This document shows, in pieces, positions 23,501 through 37,899 of a stretch of 64,000 nucleotides of DNA. This DNA comes from Ophiodon elongatus (taxonomy: Eukaryota > Chordata > Actinopteri > Perciformes > Hexagrammidae), in NCBI GenBank assembly GCA_016806645.1, contig JACSYO010002129.1, forward strand, positions 1,836,501 through 1,900,500, written 5' to 3'. A model generated the notes under the pieces. The model saw nothing but the letters and a program-made list of their open reading frames with translations. It was not told the DNA's origin and ran no database searches. The translations under genes and the position numbers were made by a program. The stretch's first letter is position 1. Each line of letters begins with the position of its first letter.

Positions 23501-23999
23501 GTTTTTTTTTTTTTTTTACACTTTGTGATCTGCAACCCCATCTTTCTTCCCTCTCATCTTCACGGCATATGTTATGAATAAAATTTGCGGTGTGCTCAGT
23601 CTTTCACATTGTCTACTTTTTTGATCCTTGATTCTCATAAATCATCTCCCTAATTTGCCTGTGAGTTAGATGGTGCGGGACATGTAGACATTTAGGACAA
23701 GGCGGCAAGAGAACAGAGAGCCCACCCCTTGACTTTACGGGAAATGGGAGGCCGCTCTACAAAAGCGAGACTATTTAGAGGACTCGTCTGGCTGCGGGAA
23801 GTTTGCCTCACAGCACTAAGATAACTGTGGTGGATTGTTTTTATTTGCAGATAATTAAAACAAGAATAAAAATCCATTTGCACTGCTCATTTTTATGAGC
23901 AGAAGATGAAAATTTGTACATGCATACACATATTTACACACAGAGTGTGTAGCAAGTGAGACCAGTGGACACAGAACAGCACACTACGAAAGCTAAATC
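20553..23999. other. Non-coding desert; no gene recognised
   Basis: Contains TTAATTAATTAATT at about 20798-20811, T runs, and a purine-rich stretch near 22838-22920. The open frame at 21925-22353 has no domain and no splice signals that would join it to anything. Confidence 0.45.
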
Positions 24000-24130
24000 T
24001 CTTGTGTACAATTCATATATCACGGCCTAATTTATAAGCTATGAAAATGATAATTGGAGAAGTGGATCAAATTCTCCAATTAGGCTTTCAGAGTACCAGC
24101 CAAGACGTTTAATGTTTATGAGCAGCAGTT
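24000..24130. promoter_or_regulatory. Candidate conserved non-coding element around an 11-bp inverted repeat
   Basis: Repeat-free stretch with AT-rich factor-like words (CCTAATTTATAAGC, AAAATGATAATTGG, GTTTAATGTTTATGAGC) around the inverted repeat at 24051-24082. The regulatory role is inferred only from composition. Confidence 0.25.
24051..24082. repeat. Perfect 11-bp inverted repeat with 10-nt spacer
   Basis: TAATTGGAGAA (24051-24061) and its exact reverse complement TTCTCCAATTA (24072-24082). It could be a hairpin or two opposed binding sites containing the homeodomain core TAATTG. Confidence 0.9.
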
Positions 24131-24259
24131 GGTCTGTCTGTCTCCAGCCTGTCTGTAACCTCTTATAGAAACGCTACGCTGTAAAACACATCAGCACACC
24201 TGCTGCTAACTGCAGAGTGTGTTGTGATCATCTGAATCCATTGGGTAATATATTACGTT

Positions 24260-24260
<1 letters not shown>

Positions 24261-24349
<89 letters not shown>

Positions 24350-24366
24350 GTATATGTATATATATG
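24261..24366. repeat. (TA)n microsatellite, about 105 bp
   Basis: Long TA repeat with a few GTA and CGTA interruptions at the ends. Cruciform-prone and hard to assemble. Confidence 0.97.
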
Positions 24367-27300
24367 ATGTTACAGGGCTAATATCCATGGGTTGATGTTG
24401 GTTAATTTACAGCATACTTCAAAACTGGTTAGTGCTTTAGTGTTCGATTAAAGGTGATTCCCACTTTTGTACGTATTACATAGTGCATACATAGTATTTG
24501 ATATATATTGATATTTTTTAGGGTAGGAAGGCGTGTTTGAGGCTGCAGAAATACATTACTCTCCCCATCCTCCTCCATAACATGCTGTCTTTTGTCAAAG
24601 CGTATCCATGTTCCCCTATAAACACCCATCAGGGTCCGCCTTACTGACCAGAGAAACCAGCATGGCAACATTATCCAGAGATTAGCACCATGCGCGGACA
24701 TAGTCAGCTACAGCATATAGCCTCAGATCTGTTGTCAAAAAGGCTCAAATGAAATCATGCTGCCTGACATGTCATCACCCTGGGAATGTAGCTGAGCATT
24801 GCACTTTCTCAACTGGCCAGGGCAGCAACCCTCCATCCTGTGTTGGTATTGGAACAGCTGCATTTTTTTCCTTTCAATTAGCACATCATTATTTGCTTTT
24901 ACTTTGGTCGAGTTTATATGATCTGTCATCTGGACGATGGTGAGGAGTGGAAAGGTAATAAGATGGAGGCCTCTACAGAAAGAGGAGGCGTGCACCAGCT
25001 AGTTCTTGGTCTGCTAATCTCAGCAACAGGTGAGCCCTCATTCAGGAATAAGCTGGTTTTGTTCAGAGTTGAAAGCTGTGTGAACCCAGCTTCACTGTGA
25101 GGACAGGACTTCTGCTGTGCTAACATCAAGCTAGTTGTTGACGTTCAGTTAACGCTTCCAAAATGTAAACCAGATTGTCTTGTTGTCTTGGCTTGTTTAT
25201 CATGTGTTAAATACAGGATGTCGTGAAGGCTTTGACGGAGTAATCTAACCATTTACTTTTGCTGTTGAGAGAGTAATTAATTCATTTTCAAATAACTTTC
25301 TCAACTCCTGCTATGTCATGGAAATAACCAGAGCCAGCACCAAATATGTGTCCCAAAAAAACAAACAACAAATAGTTCAGATGAAATAAATCCCGGACAT
25401 AACGATGACATGATACATTTTTAAAGCACAGTTGTGCTTTTGATCTGTGTATAGTTTCCTTGTTCTTTAACCTGTCATGACTGGATATTTCATCCTCCTC
25501 TTTAAGTTGACGTTAAACTATAACATGCTGTATATATGGTTTCTCTACCAACTGTCACACAGATACCACTGGCCTCAGGCAGAGAAAGAAGGAAGCACTT
25601 GTTAACCGTTTCCACTAGTTGTAGGTGGAGGGTATTTCCTGGTAGCCACTTCACTATTTCCAACTGTTTGTCTGGCTGTTGCAGACATGCAAAGCAATAA
25701 AGGGAAAAGAGCATCTCATGCTGTCGCTTTCAGGTGCTTCTTATAAAGACGAATCAAAAACGTGACGCTTACAGCGCTCATGGGTAAACTAGTACTTGAA
25801 TACGGATGTTAAAACTAAAGCAGGTTATTTGTGTTGAGTTTATTGGGTTGTTGTGGGGAGTTTTGGCCATGACTGCTTGCTGGTGTACAGCTACAGGTCA
25901 CATGTTGTGGGAGTCCAAGGTTACCAGGGTCACTTCCTGTTCCATTTTAAGGAGGTGCAGAGCCCTAGCTGGGGACAAAAGAGACCACGGAAGTACTTCT
26001 GCAGCACGGAAGACATAAAGAGTCTTTTCAGTCGACCACCGAGTCTGACCATTTCATTCACAGAGGAATTTAACTTTCTTTGGAAAGTAGCTTTCTTTGG
26101 AAACGTATCTCTCTCCTCCATCTTCTGCAGTGTATTCATGCTAATCCTGACCAGTCTTATTGTATATTATTTATGTTGTTGCTATTTGATAACTGACACT
26201 TTAAAAGAGAATCCTGTGTTGCATAATTTGGTGACAGAGTCACCTTTAATGAAGATCCGAGTGTCTAACCTCTACTGACTGGTGACTCTGTTCAGCTCTG
26301 GGGACTATCAGTGCGTAGATGAAATTACATATCTACAGAAGATGGTCAAATCATCAACATTTGATTCCACTCACATTGGATTACATCTGCCCGTGTGTGT
26401 GGGTCTCTGTTCTGTCTCTTTACTAGCATTGGCTCCATTACGTTGACTTTCAAAGATGATTATTTCTTGTAATTTCAATATGTTTTGTTTTAACCAAACA
26501 TTTCAATTAAAATATTCTGCTTATTTTTGCCAAATTGAAGGAATTTTAAGCACCCCAGTCCCTGCTCTAGCTACCTCTTGTGTATCCTAATGGCAGCCCC
26601 TGGGACAGCTTTGGCTCCATTTAACATAAAATATAAATTCACTGAGCTATAGGGTCCCTCGTTTAACAAGATGCTGTTTCATGGTGCTGTGCAAAACTCG
26701 ACCGACTTTTATGGATTATATTAAGACTATGTCATTGTCGGTTTATGTGATTGATTATTGCATTTATGCTTTAGACCTTTGAGCTGCCCTGTTTGGTTTT
26801 GGGGATTAATTCATCATCTATAATTTGACAATAATGTGACACTCTATATCCAGACTATGCATCCAACGGTAAAACAGCAGAATCCTTACAATTGGAGAAA
26901 TTGTTTATATACTGCATTTATATGTGTATGTGCATATGCATGTTTGTGCTGGTATAAATGCAGCTTACAGACCATTTGAGTAGCCCATCAGTTGTCCACA
27001 TGTGCTTTTGGAAAATTTGGTACCAAACTTAATCAGAACCAATGACCTCGGCCCCCCACCCAGCAGCCAGATTTTTGCTTCATGGGTGCGTTTATGGCCT
27101 CAAACTCAGGTACATATATTTATGATGGCAGTAAAGTCGGCCGCTGTAGTTAATCTCCTAATGACGTCTCCTTTCCTCTGCCACCAGTGAGTCTGGGTTC
27201 GGGCCACAGGGACCGATCACTGGAGACTGGATGGGGGAACAGGGCCTTGTTTTGGGGATGCAAATTCAGGAGAGCAGGGCTTAAACTTAACTAGGTTGAT

Positions 27301-28614
27301 GGCTGAGAGTAAGGTGTGAGACAGGGCCTTGCTTTTTAAGTGTGACTTGCAAAATGACATGTGACTGGGCATATTCCAGAGGTCTGCGGTCCTTTGCAAG
27401 TGAGAGTGCCAGGGGTACATTTTCACTAATGGGAAACAAATGGGCAAACACTTCTCAGCTCTCAGCTCTTTCTATCTACCAGGAAGCTTGCTGCTTTCTC
27501 TTTTTCTTGTTTTAGGGCATACACTTTCAAAGATGCTTTGCATAAACCTTTTTAAACTGCTTATTTAAATAATATTCACTTGTCAAATGTGTGCATGTGC
27601 ACAGGTGTGAGTATATTGTCATGTCATCAATGTGTGTTTGTGTGGGTGTATGTGTGTGTGGGGCGGGGTGTGACTCCATTATGAGGGTGCCTGCTACTGT
27701 ATGTAACTTTACTTAAAGACACAGTATGATCTGCCGGTGAAACTGGTGCACACCAAGCAGAACAGTTACCGCCCTTTTCCTCTTTCTGTCTCCACTGTCC
27801 ATCTTCCCTCCTCCTTCCTCTCTCCTCTCCTGGTTGCAGTTGTATTTGTGCGCCTTGGGAAGATTACAAAGAGGTGCTTTGTGAGGGGATGCAGCTGCTG
27901 AAATTCGACTAGATCCAGCTGAAGAGAGAAGGGAGCAGGTGGGTCAACAACGCCACCCTGCCGTTCCCAGAATATCAGGCTGCAGAGCTGTGCCTCCCTC
28001 CCCCACCCACACACACACATGCACACACATCCTCAGAGCACCCCTAACCCACCCCAACGCGCGCACACAAACAAACATTATACCATGTCAAAATACAAAC
28101 ACAGCAACACCCACCAAACAGCAATACAGCAATATGCACGTGTCAAGAGACTGCCTCAGTGGAAATACTGCCCACTCAAACAAGTGTGCATCACTGGAAT
28201 CATTCATACGGTGGGAGAATGTTGGCAGAAAGTTAGAAAAGCAACACAAATAATTACAACAGCACACAAACATAGTCCTAAGTGCTGCCTCTCTAAGGCC
28301 TCATGCTGATTCTAAGTTGTGGCTTTTGATGATTAACAGCAGTTATAACAAGGTCAGTGAAAGTGTTGCCGAAAGCAGAGGAAGATCCTGTCAGCTTTGT
28401 GAAGTTGAGCTGTTAACAGGTCAGGGTGCTGCCAAAATGTTGGATTTTTGCATCGCAATGGGGACATTGGTAAGATGACCCTCATCCGGCTTTGTGCAGC
28501 TCAAAAAGAGGTGGTAGGAGATGGAGAGAGAAAATGAATGAAAGAGAGAAAAGGAAGTCCTGCAGGCGAATGTTCTTGTTCTTGTTGAGACGGATCAAAT
28601 GTCACACCGTCCTT

Positions 28615-28627
28615 TCTGCAGGGGGCA
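28615..28627 (+). promoter_or_regulatory. Weak CTCF-like motif
   Basis: TCTGCAGGGGGCA matches the CTCF core except at two flanking positions. It is the only plus-strand example noted in the window. Confidence 0.25.
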
Positions 28628-31600
28628 CCATGCTGGACCAAGGTGACATAAAATGCAGTTGCACAGATACAGATTTGATTTGTTATTAATTTATTTTAAT
28701 CCATAAAATCTGTAGAACTGTAGACACATAGAAGTAGTATTGTTAAAGAACTGAAAAACGTTTTTACCACTTTGCTTTATCGTCTCCATCTTCCCCCTAA
28801 ATCAGCTCCAGCTCCATACAAGCTGCTTTTTTGTTTTTTTGTTAAACACATACAGTCTCTGTGGGAACACCAACCAAAATATGGATGCATTTTTGTATTA
28901 ACTTTGCATATGTTTTCTCTCTGCCGTCATGTTCCATAAACAAGCTTTTTGATAATCATAAAAGCAATATGCTAATGAGATGCGAAGAAGTTGGACAGTA
29001 CGGAAAGCTGTGGGCTGTGAACTATTCTTTGGCTTTATAAAATATGTTTCTTCAACTGAAGCCTCTCTGTATCCTTAATGAGAGCTTTGACGCACATCGC
29101 CTCCTCCCCCACACCTCAGTGTACCCATCCCCCTTCCTGTGAGCAATAATTCAGTCACATTGATAATAAGTCCTTCTGTCCTGCCCTGAAAATGCTTGAA
29201 TGTCATTTCATACACACTATGTCCCACAGGGCTGTACCCTGAAAGAGCCCTCTGTCCCACACACTTAGTATTCCTGCCTTGAGATACTTGCAGACATCCT
29301 TATCACCACCAGTTAAAAGTCCGGCGAGCAAGCACACTGCACTACGTTTTCTCTTTTTCTCAAGGAAAAAACAGCAACATTCATCATTGTTTTACTCGTG
29401 ATTTCTCAGATATTTGTTTGTGCTTATGTGCAGTGTTTTCTCTTTCTCTCTGAAGGCAACCAGCTTCAAAATTAATTTCTATCTAGACTATGTTGCCCTT
29501 TGATGGCATAGCATATGTTCGTTTTCTCTGTGCAATATTTCCATCTGGCTGAGTCTTCTTTCAGAGTAAAAAAAAAAAAAAAAAGTACACTGGCAATATA
29601 TCGTCCAGTTGTCATTTCTTCCGTCTTTTCTGAATGACTTCAAATATTTTCATGGGTCAGCAGTCTTCCACCATTCATGTGTCTGCAGCCATGTTGAGGC
29701 CCTGAGTTTAGTGACTTGATATCAGTTCCATCACGGCGCTGTCACTCTCTGTCAGACTCGCCGCCTCTCGCACCAGTTGGGAAAACACGGCTCCCATTCT
29801 TCATGTGGTGCTGCAGGTTATTGTTCATTTTCTTATCAGTCCCCCTGGTTCATCTGATATAGTAGAAACAACACATTCTGGGCTCCTCACTTGCTCAGAT
29901 TACAGTTTGTGTGGAAGTGTGAGAGAGATCACCATTAGAAGGTGGATCTCAGAAAATGCAGACTTCCAGCCATCTGGAGCTCCATCTCTCCACATGTTTT
30001 AGAGTGTGGGAAGTTGCAACAGCATGTCACTGGTCTAAAATCCCTAAATATTTCATCAACTCTTTGCTCACTTGTGGGTGTGAGGAAGTTATTGTTTGAG
30101 TGGTTTTCCTTTTTCTTTTCTTTTTTGTGTCCAATAACTCTGCCATCACTATTATTCACATTCATTTACGTCAATTCAGTTGTCATTTTAAATCTGCGTC
30201 CACCTCACGATTCTGAAGTTTGACAAAATCAAGCCATATGGCACTGATCACGTGCTTTCAGCTTTGTGCTGTGTCATCTGAAACAACTCTGGACAACTGG
30301 TGAAGATGCCCCCACATCTCACCTCTCCTCCATATCTTCTGCTGTGAGAGTAACGGTATCCACATTGCCTAGCAAAGTGTCATGCCTGATGGCCGCCATT
30401 CTCACATCTGCTTCCTTGAACGGCGACGGGGAAGTCTCCAAAGAGCTCCCAGCGGAGTGTGGGGCATGTGTGCTCACATATGAGGCGAGAGTTTGAGACT
30501 GGGCTTGCCGGCGTGGTTTATTTTCAAAGGGTAGTGCTGAGGATGTGTTGAGAGGTTGAGGAGTTGAGAGAGCTCTCTGCGCTCTGGTTTGGGTTTCACC
30601 TCCCTGGGACACAGCTGGGGGGTTGGGGTTAAGAGTCCAGGGAGGGGGTCCGCAAGGATTTTGTGTTTAGAAAACAGAACAAACAAGGAAGAATATTATT
30701 TTCTTTGTATGTGCCTGAGAGAGAGACAGACAGAAAGTGTGCAACCTTGTAAATAATGTTATGTCCCTATCATATTTAGAGGAAATGTTACCTAATCCTT
30801 GTTCATTTTTTTGAGACCATGTATATTTAAGTGTTGAAAAAACATGCAAACAACCAAACTGCTCTCCAGCAGAACAAGGAAGTACACCAGTTAAGCCATT
30901 GCCGGCTAACTGCCATATCTGCACCATTTATTTCCCTATTTTTCAGCAGCCACACTAACGTGTAATGATAGGCATCGCTCCAAGTGTGTCACTTTGCATT
31001 TAAAAGAAAGGCCTGGGCCATATGAAAAATGTACAGAGCTGAACCGAAATGTATTTGGTTATTCAAAGCTACCACCCTCTCTTTTCTGGCCTACATCACC
31101 ATACACATGCAGCATGTTTTTCAGCTGCCACAGAAAACTGGGAAATTTTGAATGCAAAATAAGATGCAAAAGTAAAAATTTGCATCTACAGGACAGTTTT
31201 TTGAGGTCAGCAAAAGCACCAAAACTAATTTGGACTCTCTTTAATGTGAGCCAACCAATGATAGCAAGCCGAGCAACTTGTTGACTATAATAACTGTTAA
31301 AAAGTTTTATTGACTGGTGTTCGTGCAGAACATTAAAATTTAGTAACCAGATATTGGACTTGATATTGTGCGAATTCGTACTGAAATCATCAGGAACTTG
31401 TAATATGTAAGAGCATGTCCTTGCTTGTCCAACTTAATCTCCTCACCATAATGCTATCCATCTGAAAGTGTATCACATGCTCACTAAACACCATCGTTGG
31501 ATGGTATCTCTACTTTCTGTTTTGGACAGTCTTGTAACCATCAGCGCTATGATCTCTTCTGGTTACAATCACTATTATTCTTTTTCCGCCCTATAACATC

Positions 31601-33359
31601 TTAACCATGAAAATCTTATTTTACTCCCACATCCACAGTAAGCAGTGCCACCATACTGTACATCTAGAATGCAAAAAAGGAAAGCACACAGACGGCATGT
31701 CTGGATTTTTTTTTCTCCTTTTTTTACGATTCTTATGGCTTCTCTGCATTTTCTGCATTGTGTTGCCTGCCAAACAGTGAGACTGCCACAGTGCTGCTGC
31801 TGGTGTTTTTTCAATCAGACTGGTGTGGACCTGGGAAGCAGAGCAGTGCCACAGTAGAATTCAGGTGCCAAGAATATAATTTTCCTTAAGTGCTTACAAC
31901 TGTAAAAACCAAAGTTGATTCCCTGAGACTGAAAGTAATTACAGGTCATTTAAATTGGAGAAAAAAGGTGGTTTTCGCAGAACTCAAGAAATATAATGTG
32001 GTCTGTTTAATATCTGTTTTATTTGAATGTTTTAACGTTCAACTTAGTAATTTATATTGGTTCTATGTGATTCCTCTGAAGGAAATGCCACTGGCTGTGG
32101 TTAACCCAAAGATTTATGAATTGTGGAAGACATATTAGACTTTCATATCAGTACTAATATAGAAAAGTATCATCTGGAATGAAATGGACAGAAATATCTA
32201 GTCTGTAACTTCTTCTTATGGCCTAATTATCTGTCCTGCTAAAGTACTGGCTGCATATGATTGACTGCATATCTATCTGCTCCTCTAAATTAACCCATAG
32301 CTGCTGGTTTGTCTTCAAAAAGAGATGAACTTGGTGGAGGGATGCTCCAAGTGTATCCTGTATCTGTCGTGACGGAGCAGGGCGGGGAGGTGGTGGGGGC
32401 TTCAGCCGGCTTGTGAGAGCGTGACGGTGCACCTGTCAAAGAGGAAGGCCTGGCTAATCACTGTAAGCTTTACGCAGAGTGTGTGCTGGGGAGACCCTCA
32501 GGTCAGGAGGGGAAGGAAGGGCTTTTCTGACCCAAATTGTTTCAATAAAAAAAAAAAAGGATGTCGATGGAGAATTCCACAGATCATTCTCCCACCTTCA
32601 CTTTGACCGCTCCTTGGTTCTTCCCCTTTCCCCCCACACTCCTCTCATCTTCGGACATCAGAGCATGCTCTCTGTTTTCATTGTGAAATCATCCGGCTAT
32701 TGACAGAATGATTACATCCTTGCTCATATTTGCTGACTCATCTCTTCTGTGAGACCCGCCTTCCTGGGAATATCTGGCCTGCCATTGGCTCCCTCAGGTA
32801 TAATAACGTAGAGACTATTCCTCTGCTCTCGCTCGCTGTGTTGAGTCATTCTCTGGGAAAAAGCGAATCGGCAGTCCGCAGAGATTCTAGAGAACACACT
32901 CTCCGGTTCTGTTGACGAAGGGTGAGGTTCATCTTATCCTCACCTCTGGAGGCAGGACCACACAATGTGTGAAAATCTGGCCCTGCAGACACACCTCGGT
33001 TTCCATGCGCAATAAAACATGCGTACATGTTTTCCCACAACAAATGACTTCACACCACAGTTGAGACATGCACAATCATCCTCATACTGTTGTAGGAATA
33101 ACTCAGTCTTAGTTGTGTCGGTGCATAACTCTGGAAACAGGTAGTAATTGAATTGGGTTGGCAGTGGTGCGGTCTAAACAACTGAAAGCAAGCCGAAAAT
33201 TTGTTCAGCAGCAGAAGTATGCTCTTCGCTCGGTCTGCCAAGTTGAAGGAGAGTTTTCAATTAACGTCAGCTGTGGATGTCGAAAGTCTACCTGAATATC
33301 AGTTCATTTTAGCCAATCTATTTTGATTTATTGTTAGTTCCTGGAAGACTTCAAGTATA

Positions 33360-33500
33360 TATTATGCTCCCTCTGCGTGTGTCTGCAATGACTAATTGCA
33401 TTTGGCCGGCACAGGCAAATGCTTCATGTTTGTCGGTAATCATTTGAATTGACCACCGTGACGTTCCTCGAGAAATCAAACCCTCTATTTTGTTGCTCTG
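33360..33500. promoter_or_regulatory. Candidate conserved non-coding element
   Basis: Repeat-free segment with CTAATTGCATTTGG, GGCAAATGC and GTAATCATTTGAATTG, which resemble homeodomain and POU sites. Inference from composition only. Confidence 0.22.
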
Positions 33501-34565
33501 ATGCCTCTACATTTTCCACATTGTTCTTTTCCTTCAGAGGGCTCTTACTGACAAATCAGTCCAATTTGTGCAACATGGCAGATAATATATTTTATAATAG
33601 ATCTTCAGTATATTCATGACAAACTGAGAAGCCACCTTTTATAAGAAGGCCTCTCTATTGTGTTTATGCTTTAAAAAAGGATTACAGCTTAAATTAATTC
33701 CCCATGACAATCGGAGAGTGATTAGTGTCTTTAGTACACTTTCACTTCAGATCTATTAAAACTTGCTGGCTGCATGATGTGTAATGGAGCTGATAAAAAG
33801 GTGATAATATGCATAAGCTATGTCATCAAATGTTTTACAGCACGTGTTACAGTAGACACCATACATTTTGAACTGCTTGGGTGCTGTGTTATTATACAAG
33901 ATGGATGTTTCAGAGAAACCAAATGGGCTTTTTGTTTATGATGCACACAAGTTAACACCTTCATCAAAATCAGAAAAATGGTACCTTTTGTGGGGACTAA
34001 TCCTTCAAGTGGAATTTTGGGTCCCTGGTGTGTAGTCAGTGACCAAACTTAACAGATCCCTCCTAAACGTTGGAAGCTGGACTGGACATTAAACATGCAG
34101 AGAACTGCCTGCTGTCTACAGCTTGTCAATGTGTTTCCACTTATCTCCACCACCTCCTCCTCCTTCTTTCTCTCTTCTCTTTCTCTTCTCTCTCCTTCTA
34201 TCTCTTCTCACCCTGTCTCTCCCCCCGGGGGAAGAGTTTGAAGTGGCATTTCTGGGCTTTGTTTCCTAAACAGGCTGGTTTTGTTGTGTCTAGTGTCTGG
34301 GCTTTGGCAGGGCCTGGATACTGAGCTGAAATATAATCTAACACTGCACTCGCCACACTGCAAGAGGTGGTTTTTGGGATCCTCTTAGTGGCTGCAAGCC
34401 ACTTTATTCTGGACCCTACAGGCTCCCTACTGAGGGGAGTGAGGGCAGTGGCTTCCCATCATGGGATAATGGTTTGTTGCCTTCCACTCCCCCCTTTGGT
34501 CTAAGTGTTCCTCAAATATAGCCTACTCTTATTTTATGATCAAAACACATTCACCCTGGCTTTAA

Positions 34566-34944
34566 AGGTCCTGAAAACGTATTTCCTCAATACGCTTCTC
34601 AATGTGAGTGATGGGGTCAATCATAAGACATAACTTTTTCTCCCCAAAATTCTAACTTTTTTTTTGTTATTTCATATAAGAGATATCTCAGTTTTTGGCT
34701 CAACGCTTCTTGCTGGTTTGTAGTGGGTGGGGCTTAGTTGGAAAAAGTGGATGTCATGTATTGTAGGGCACCAATCAGGACTTAGCACTATGAAAGAGGA
34801 TTGTTTGGGTTTTCAAGCTTTAAACTCTTAATCAAATACAAAATAAAAAACTAATGATTATATTACTAAACCTTAACTTCGGGTTAACTTTAGCTATAAT
34901 ACTTTACTAATGGCTAATATTTTTAAACTACGTTTTCAGGGGAT
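34566..34944. mobile_element. Non-autonomous element with terminal inverted repeats, about 375 bp
   Basis: CCTGAAAACGTA at 34570-34581 has its exact reverse complement TACGTTTTCAGG at 34929-34940. The interior is non-coding and includes a GTGGGTGGGGCTTAG stretch and CACCAATCAGGA. This is the structure of a MITE-like DNA transposon of a type common in fish. I could not confirm a target-site duplication, so outer ends are approximate. Confidence 0.5.
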
Positions 34945-37899
34945 TCAAGGGTTGTTGTTGTAACTTCCGGGAAAAAAAAGGTTGTTATGCTTGTCTGATG
35001 TAAAGGTTCATCAATAAAAACTAAATACAACAAAGTGCAATGGAAAAAAGTAAATTTAACAGTTAATCTTTTGTCATATTGTTGTTTCGCAATGTTTTAA
35101 AGGAATCTGACTGAAATAGCACAACCAAATTAACTTAAAATTTTGATGGGTTCATGTCCTCATTTTCTATTGCCAATTTCCAAGAAATACAGTTTACAAT
35201 TAGTGATGCATTTTGATGGAAACTTGATTGACTTATAAGTAGTATAGTTTAGTTTTTCATGCGAAGGGCTGTGGTAAATTACAATGAATGCCAATTGCGT
35301 TACGTTTTCATGGCAATGAAAAAAAATCAAAGCAATTTCTATTCTGTGGTCAATTCGTATGTAATTTTAATTAATAATTTCTTCAACATACTGTACATCT
35401 ATAAAGTAGTGCAGGGATGACATATTTTTGTAGGGCAACCTGGAAGTTAGTATTGCCCGGTTCCCTCATTTCTTTTCCATTGGATTATGGGGTTAATGCA
35501 TAAAAAATAAAATAAGAGGAATACTTTTTTTTTTTATACTTGCACGTTTTGTTCAGCCAGATAATTTTCTCAAATATACACCACTTTTTACATTTTTTAA
35601 TCGTGAATGCAAATGCCATAAGTACATACTGGTCTACCAGTTGCTGCTACTGTAGCTTTCTGTGTCTACCTGTTAGGCCTCAACACACACACACACCTAC
35701 ACAGAGAGGGTACCGTGGGTCCCCTGGCCTGGCTGGGTTGTGGGTAGCTTGTAACCCAAGTGTTTTATTAGCAACTGGTCCAACACAGCTAATTGCTTCC
35801 TGAGGGAGCCGCCTCCCTCCGCTCAGTGACTGATTAACGGCCCACATTATGTGTCTCGACAACCTTGACAATCTTTTCTTTTTTTTTTTTTTTTTGGTCA
35901 CTAACTTTTTTATTACCCTGCACTGCCACAAATCTCCAGTGCAAATCTCCAGTTTTTCATTGTGAAGCAGTTAAAGTGTTCTAACCTTTTTTTCAGTAAT
36001 TCATGTTTATTAATATGATTTAATGATTTGTCTTGATAGTGTGTTTTTTATTAGTCGCTTACTGGTATGTTTTGCTACATTATTGTCATCTGTTTTAGCT
36101 TTGCAGCATGTAAAACATATTTATATATCATATTTGATATTTTCAAATTATTTAAATGTTACTTTTTCCACAGAGATGATGAATCCCTCATAATTTGTCT
36201 TTAAAACTGTATCCTTTTTTACATATAAATACATTTTCAACTATTGATGAAGAAAATTAGATCTAATTAAAATTGTATTTGTCATCATTTCTTTGTTTTT
36301 GGGGTTGGGGTAGGGAGGTCATATTCCCCATCAATTTTATTGCACTTTGCCTGTTTCTTGTTTCACAAACAAAGCTGGGTCATTCAGATTCAATAAAAGT
36401 TTTTTTTCTGATCATAATCAGATTTGTTGCTCATTTCTCTCCCAGGGCCTTTCTGAATTTAATTATTTTCTAACTTTAAAACCACTTGTTCAAACCTATT
36501 AGTGCCTTCTCCTTCTCCACGTGTGTATTCTTACATGGGATGACTCTTTTCATATGCACACAACATACATTATGTAAGCATATAATGTAACGGACTGAAA
36601 CCATGGATCATCTGGTTTTTGGCCAGCTAACTCCCAAAAGGAAAATAGTGAATATATGATCAGTGGACGTCTGAGTGGGTGGACATCAGCTCTGTGGTTG
36701 TTCAGAATTTCCCTTCATTTATTTATTTTCTTTTTTCCGTGCAGATATTTATGCAAAGTACAGCTTTTCATCCTCTTTAAAACTTTGTTCTTGAGGTTCT
36801 TAATTACCAATGCTGAATTTCTGGTCATGAAAAACAGTCACTGGTTTCCGGACTCTTCTTGTCTCATACGTGGCTTTGATGATGCCATTGGGAGCGATGA
36901 GCAGATGGGTTTCAAAAGGCTGCTTTCCCCAAACAGGATATAGATGATGTGTAGGCCTGGTGCTCTCTGGAGCAGGGATCAAATGGTGTTCTTCCACCCC
37001 CCACTGCTCCCTCCATCACTGCGGGGTGGGGTCCGGACGCGCGGCCTAAGGAAGAGGAGGTCTTCCTCAAGTGTGTTTCAAGGTCACATTGTCACACGTG
37101 CTGCTTCCTCATCACTTCCTGTGTATCATCTGGATATCATTGCATGTCCAGATCATTTATATGTGTCTGATAATTAAGTAGTAGAGTCCTTATTTTCTTT
37201 ATCTTGGTGTTTTTTAAGCAGAGTCACGGCCCTTGTACTTAAATCAATCTTTCTCCATCGCTCTGCACCCCATTTTGACCCCAGGATACAGCACTCTTTA
37301 ATTACTGTCACAATTGCATATATGATGGAGGATCAGGGCCCTGAAACCATATTCAGCCAAACTGCGGTAAAACACGCATTCTTCTGGTTTCGGGCTTGGA
37401 AGAACCCCTCCTGTGCCTTTTCTCTGAAGTCCCGAGCCAAAATCAAGTACGGAAATACAGAATTAACATGGATTTGTTTTGCACAGTTTCATTTTTCTTC
37501 CTTAAATGTGTCAGAATCTGGGACATCTGTCCCGGAGCGGACTCATCTGATGCATTTGTCCTTCCTTGTGCACTCACATGTGTTTTATCGTATGTGCAGT
37601 ATTTATTGAATGGATTATAATGGTACTGGAATTGACATTGAAATCAGGGGACGATGGTGCTCATACCGATTTTTCTGCTCAATGTGGTTGCGACCAAGTG
37701 GGCAAAGAAGTTGGAACTTGATCGATAAGAGGGCCGCGGGGCCAGAGGTAGGAACAGTCATTTTCACATTAGCAGAATCACATTTTGAGAAAGATGCAGC
37801 ATTCCAGGACCTCTTTATTTGATTAGCTGTAATGTCATAAATGCAAGAATGTACTCTGATAAATGGCAAAAGTAGCTGATGAATTAGACATTCCCGTCA
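34945..37899. other. Non-coding desert; no gene recognised
   Basis: AT-rich, with T runs (about 35525-35536 and 35877-35895), a short (CA)n at about 35681-35696 and a small tandem doublet of AAATCTCCAGT near 35931-35953. No exon seen. Confidence 0.45.

Larger units (their letters stand above)
24367..34559. other. Non-coding desert; no gene recognised
   Basis: Ten kilobases with no convincing exon. The longest open frame (25853-26278) has a hydrophobic stretch but no ATG at its start and no known domain. A tandem doublet CTTTCTTTGGAAA lies at about 26074-26102, short (CA)n near 28009-28027, and a CTCF-like motif at 28615. Candidate element 33360-33500 is listed separately. Confidence 0.45.

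Noticed and set aside
25853..26278. 141-codon open frame with a hydrophobic segment
   Set aside because: It starts at GTG rather than ATG, has no recognisable domain, and has no plausible splice partners. A doublet of CTTTCTTTGGAAA inside it looks like ordinary sequence drift.
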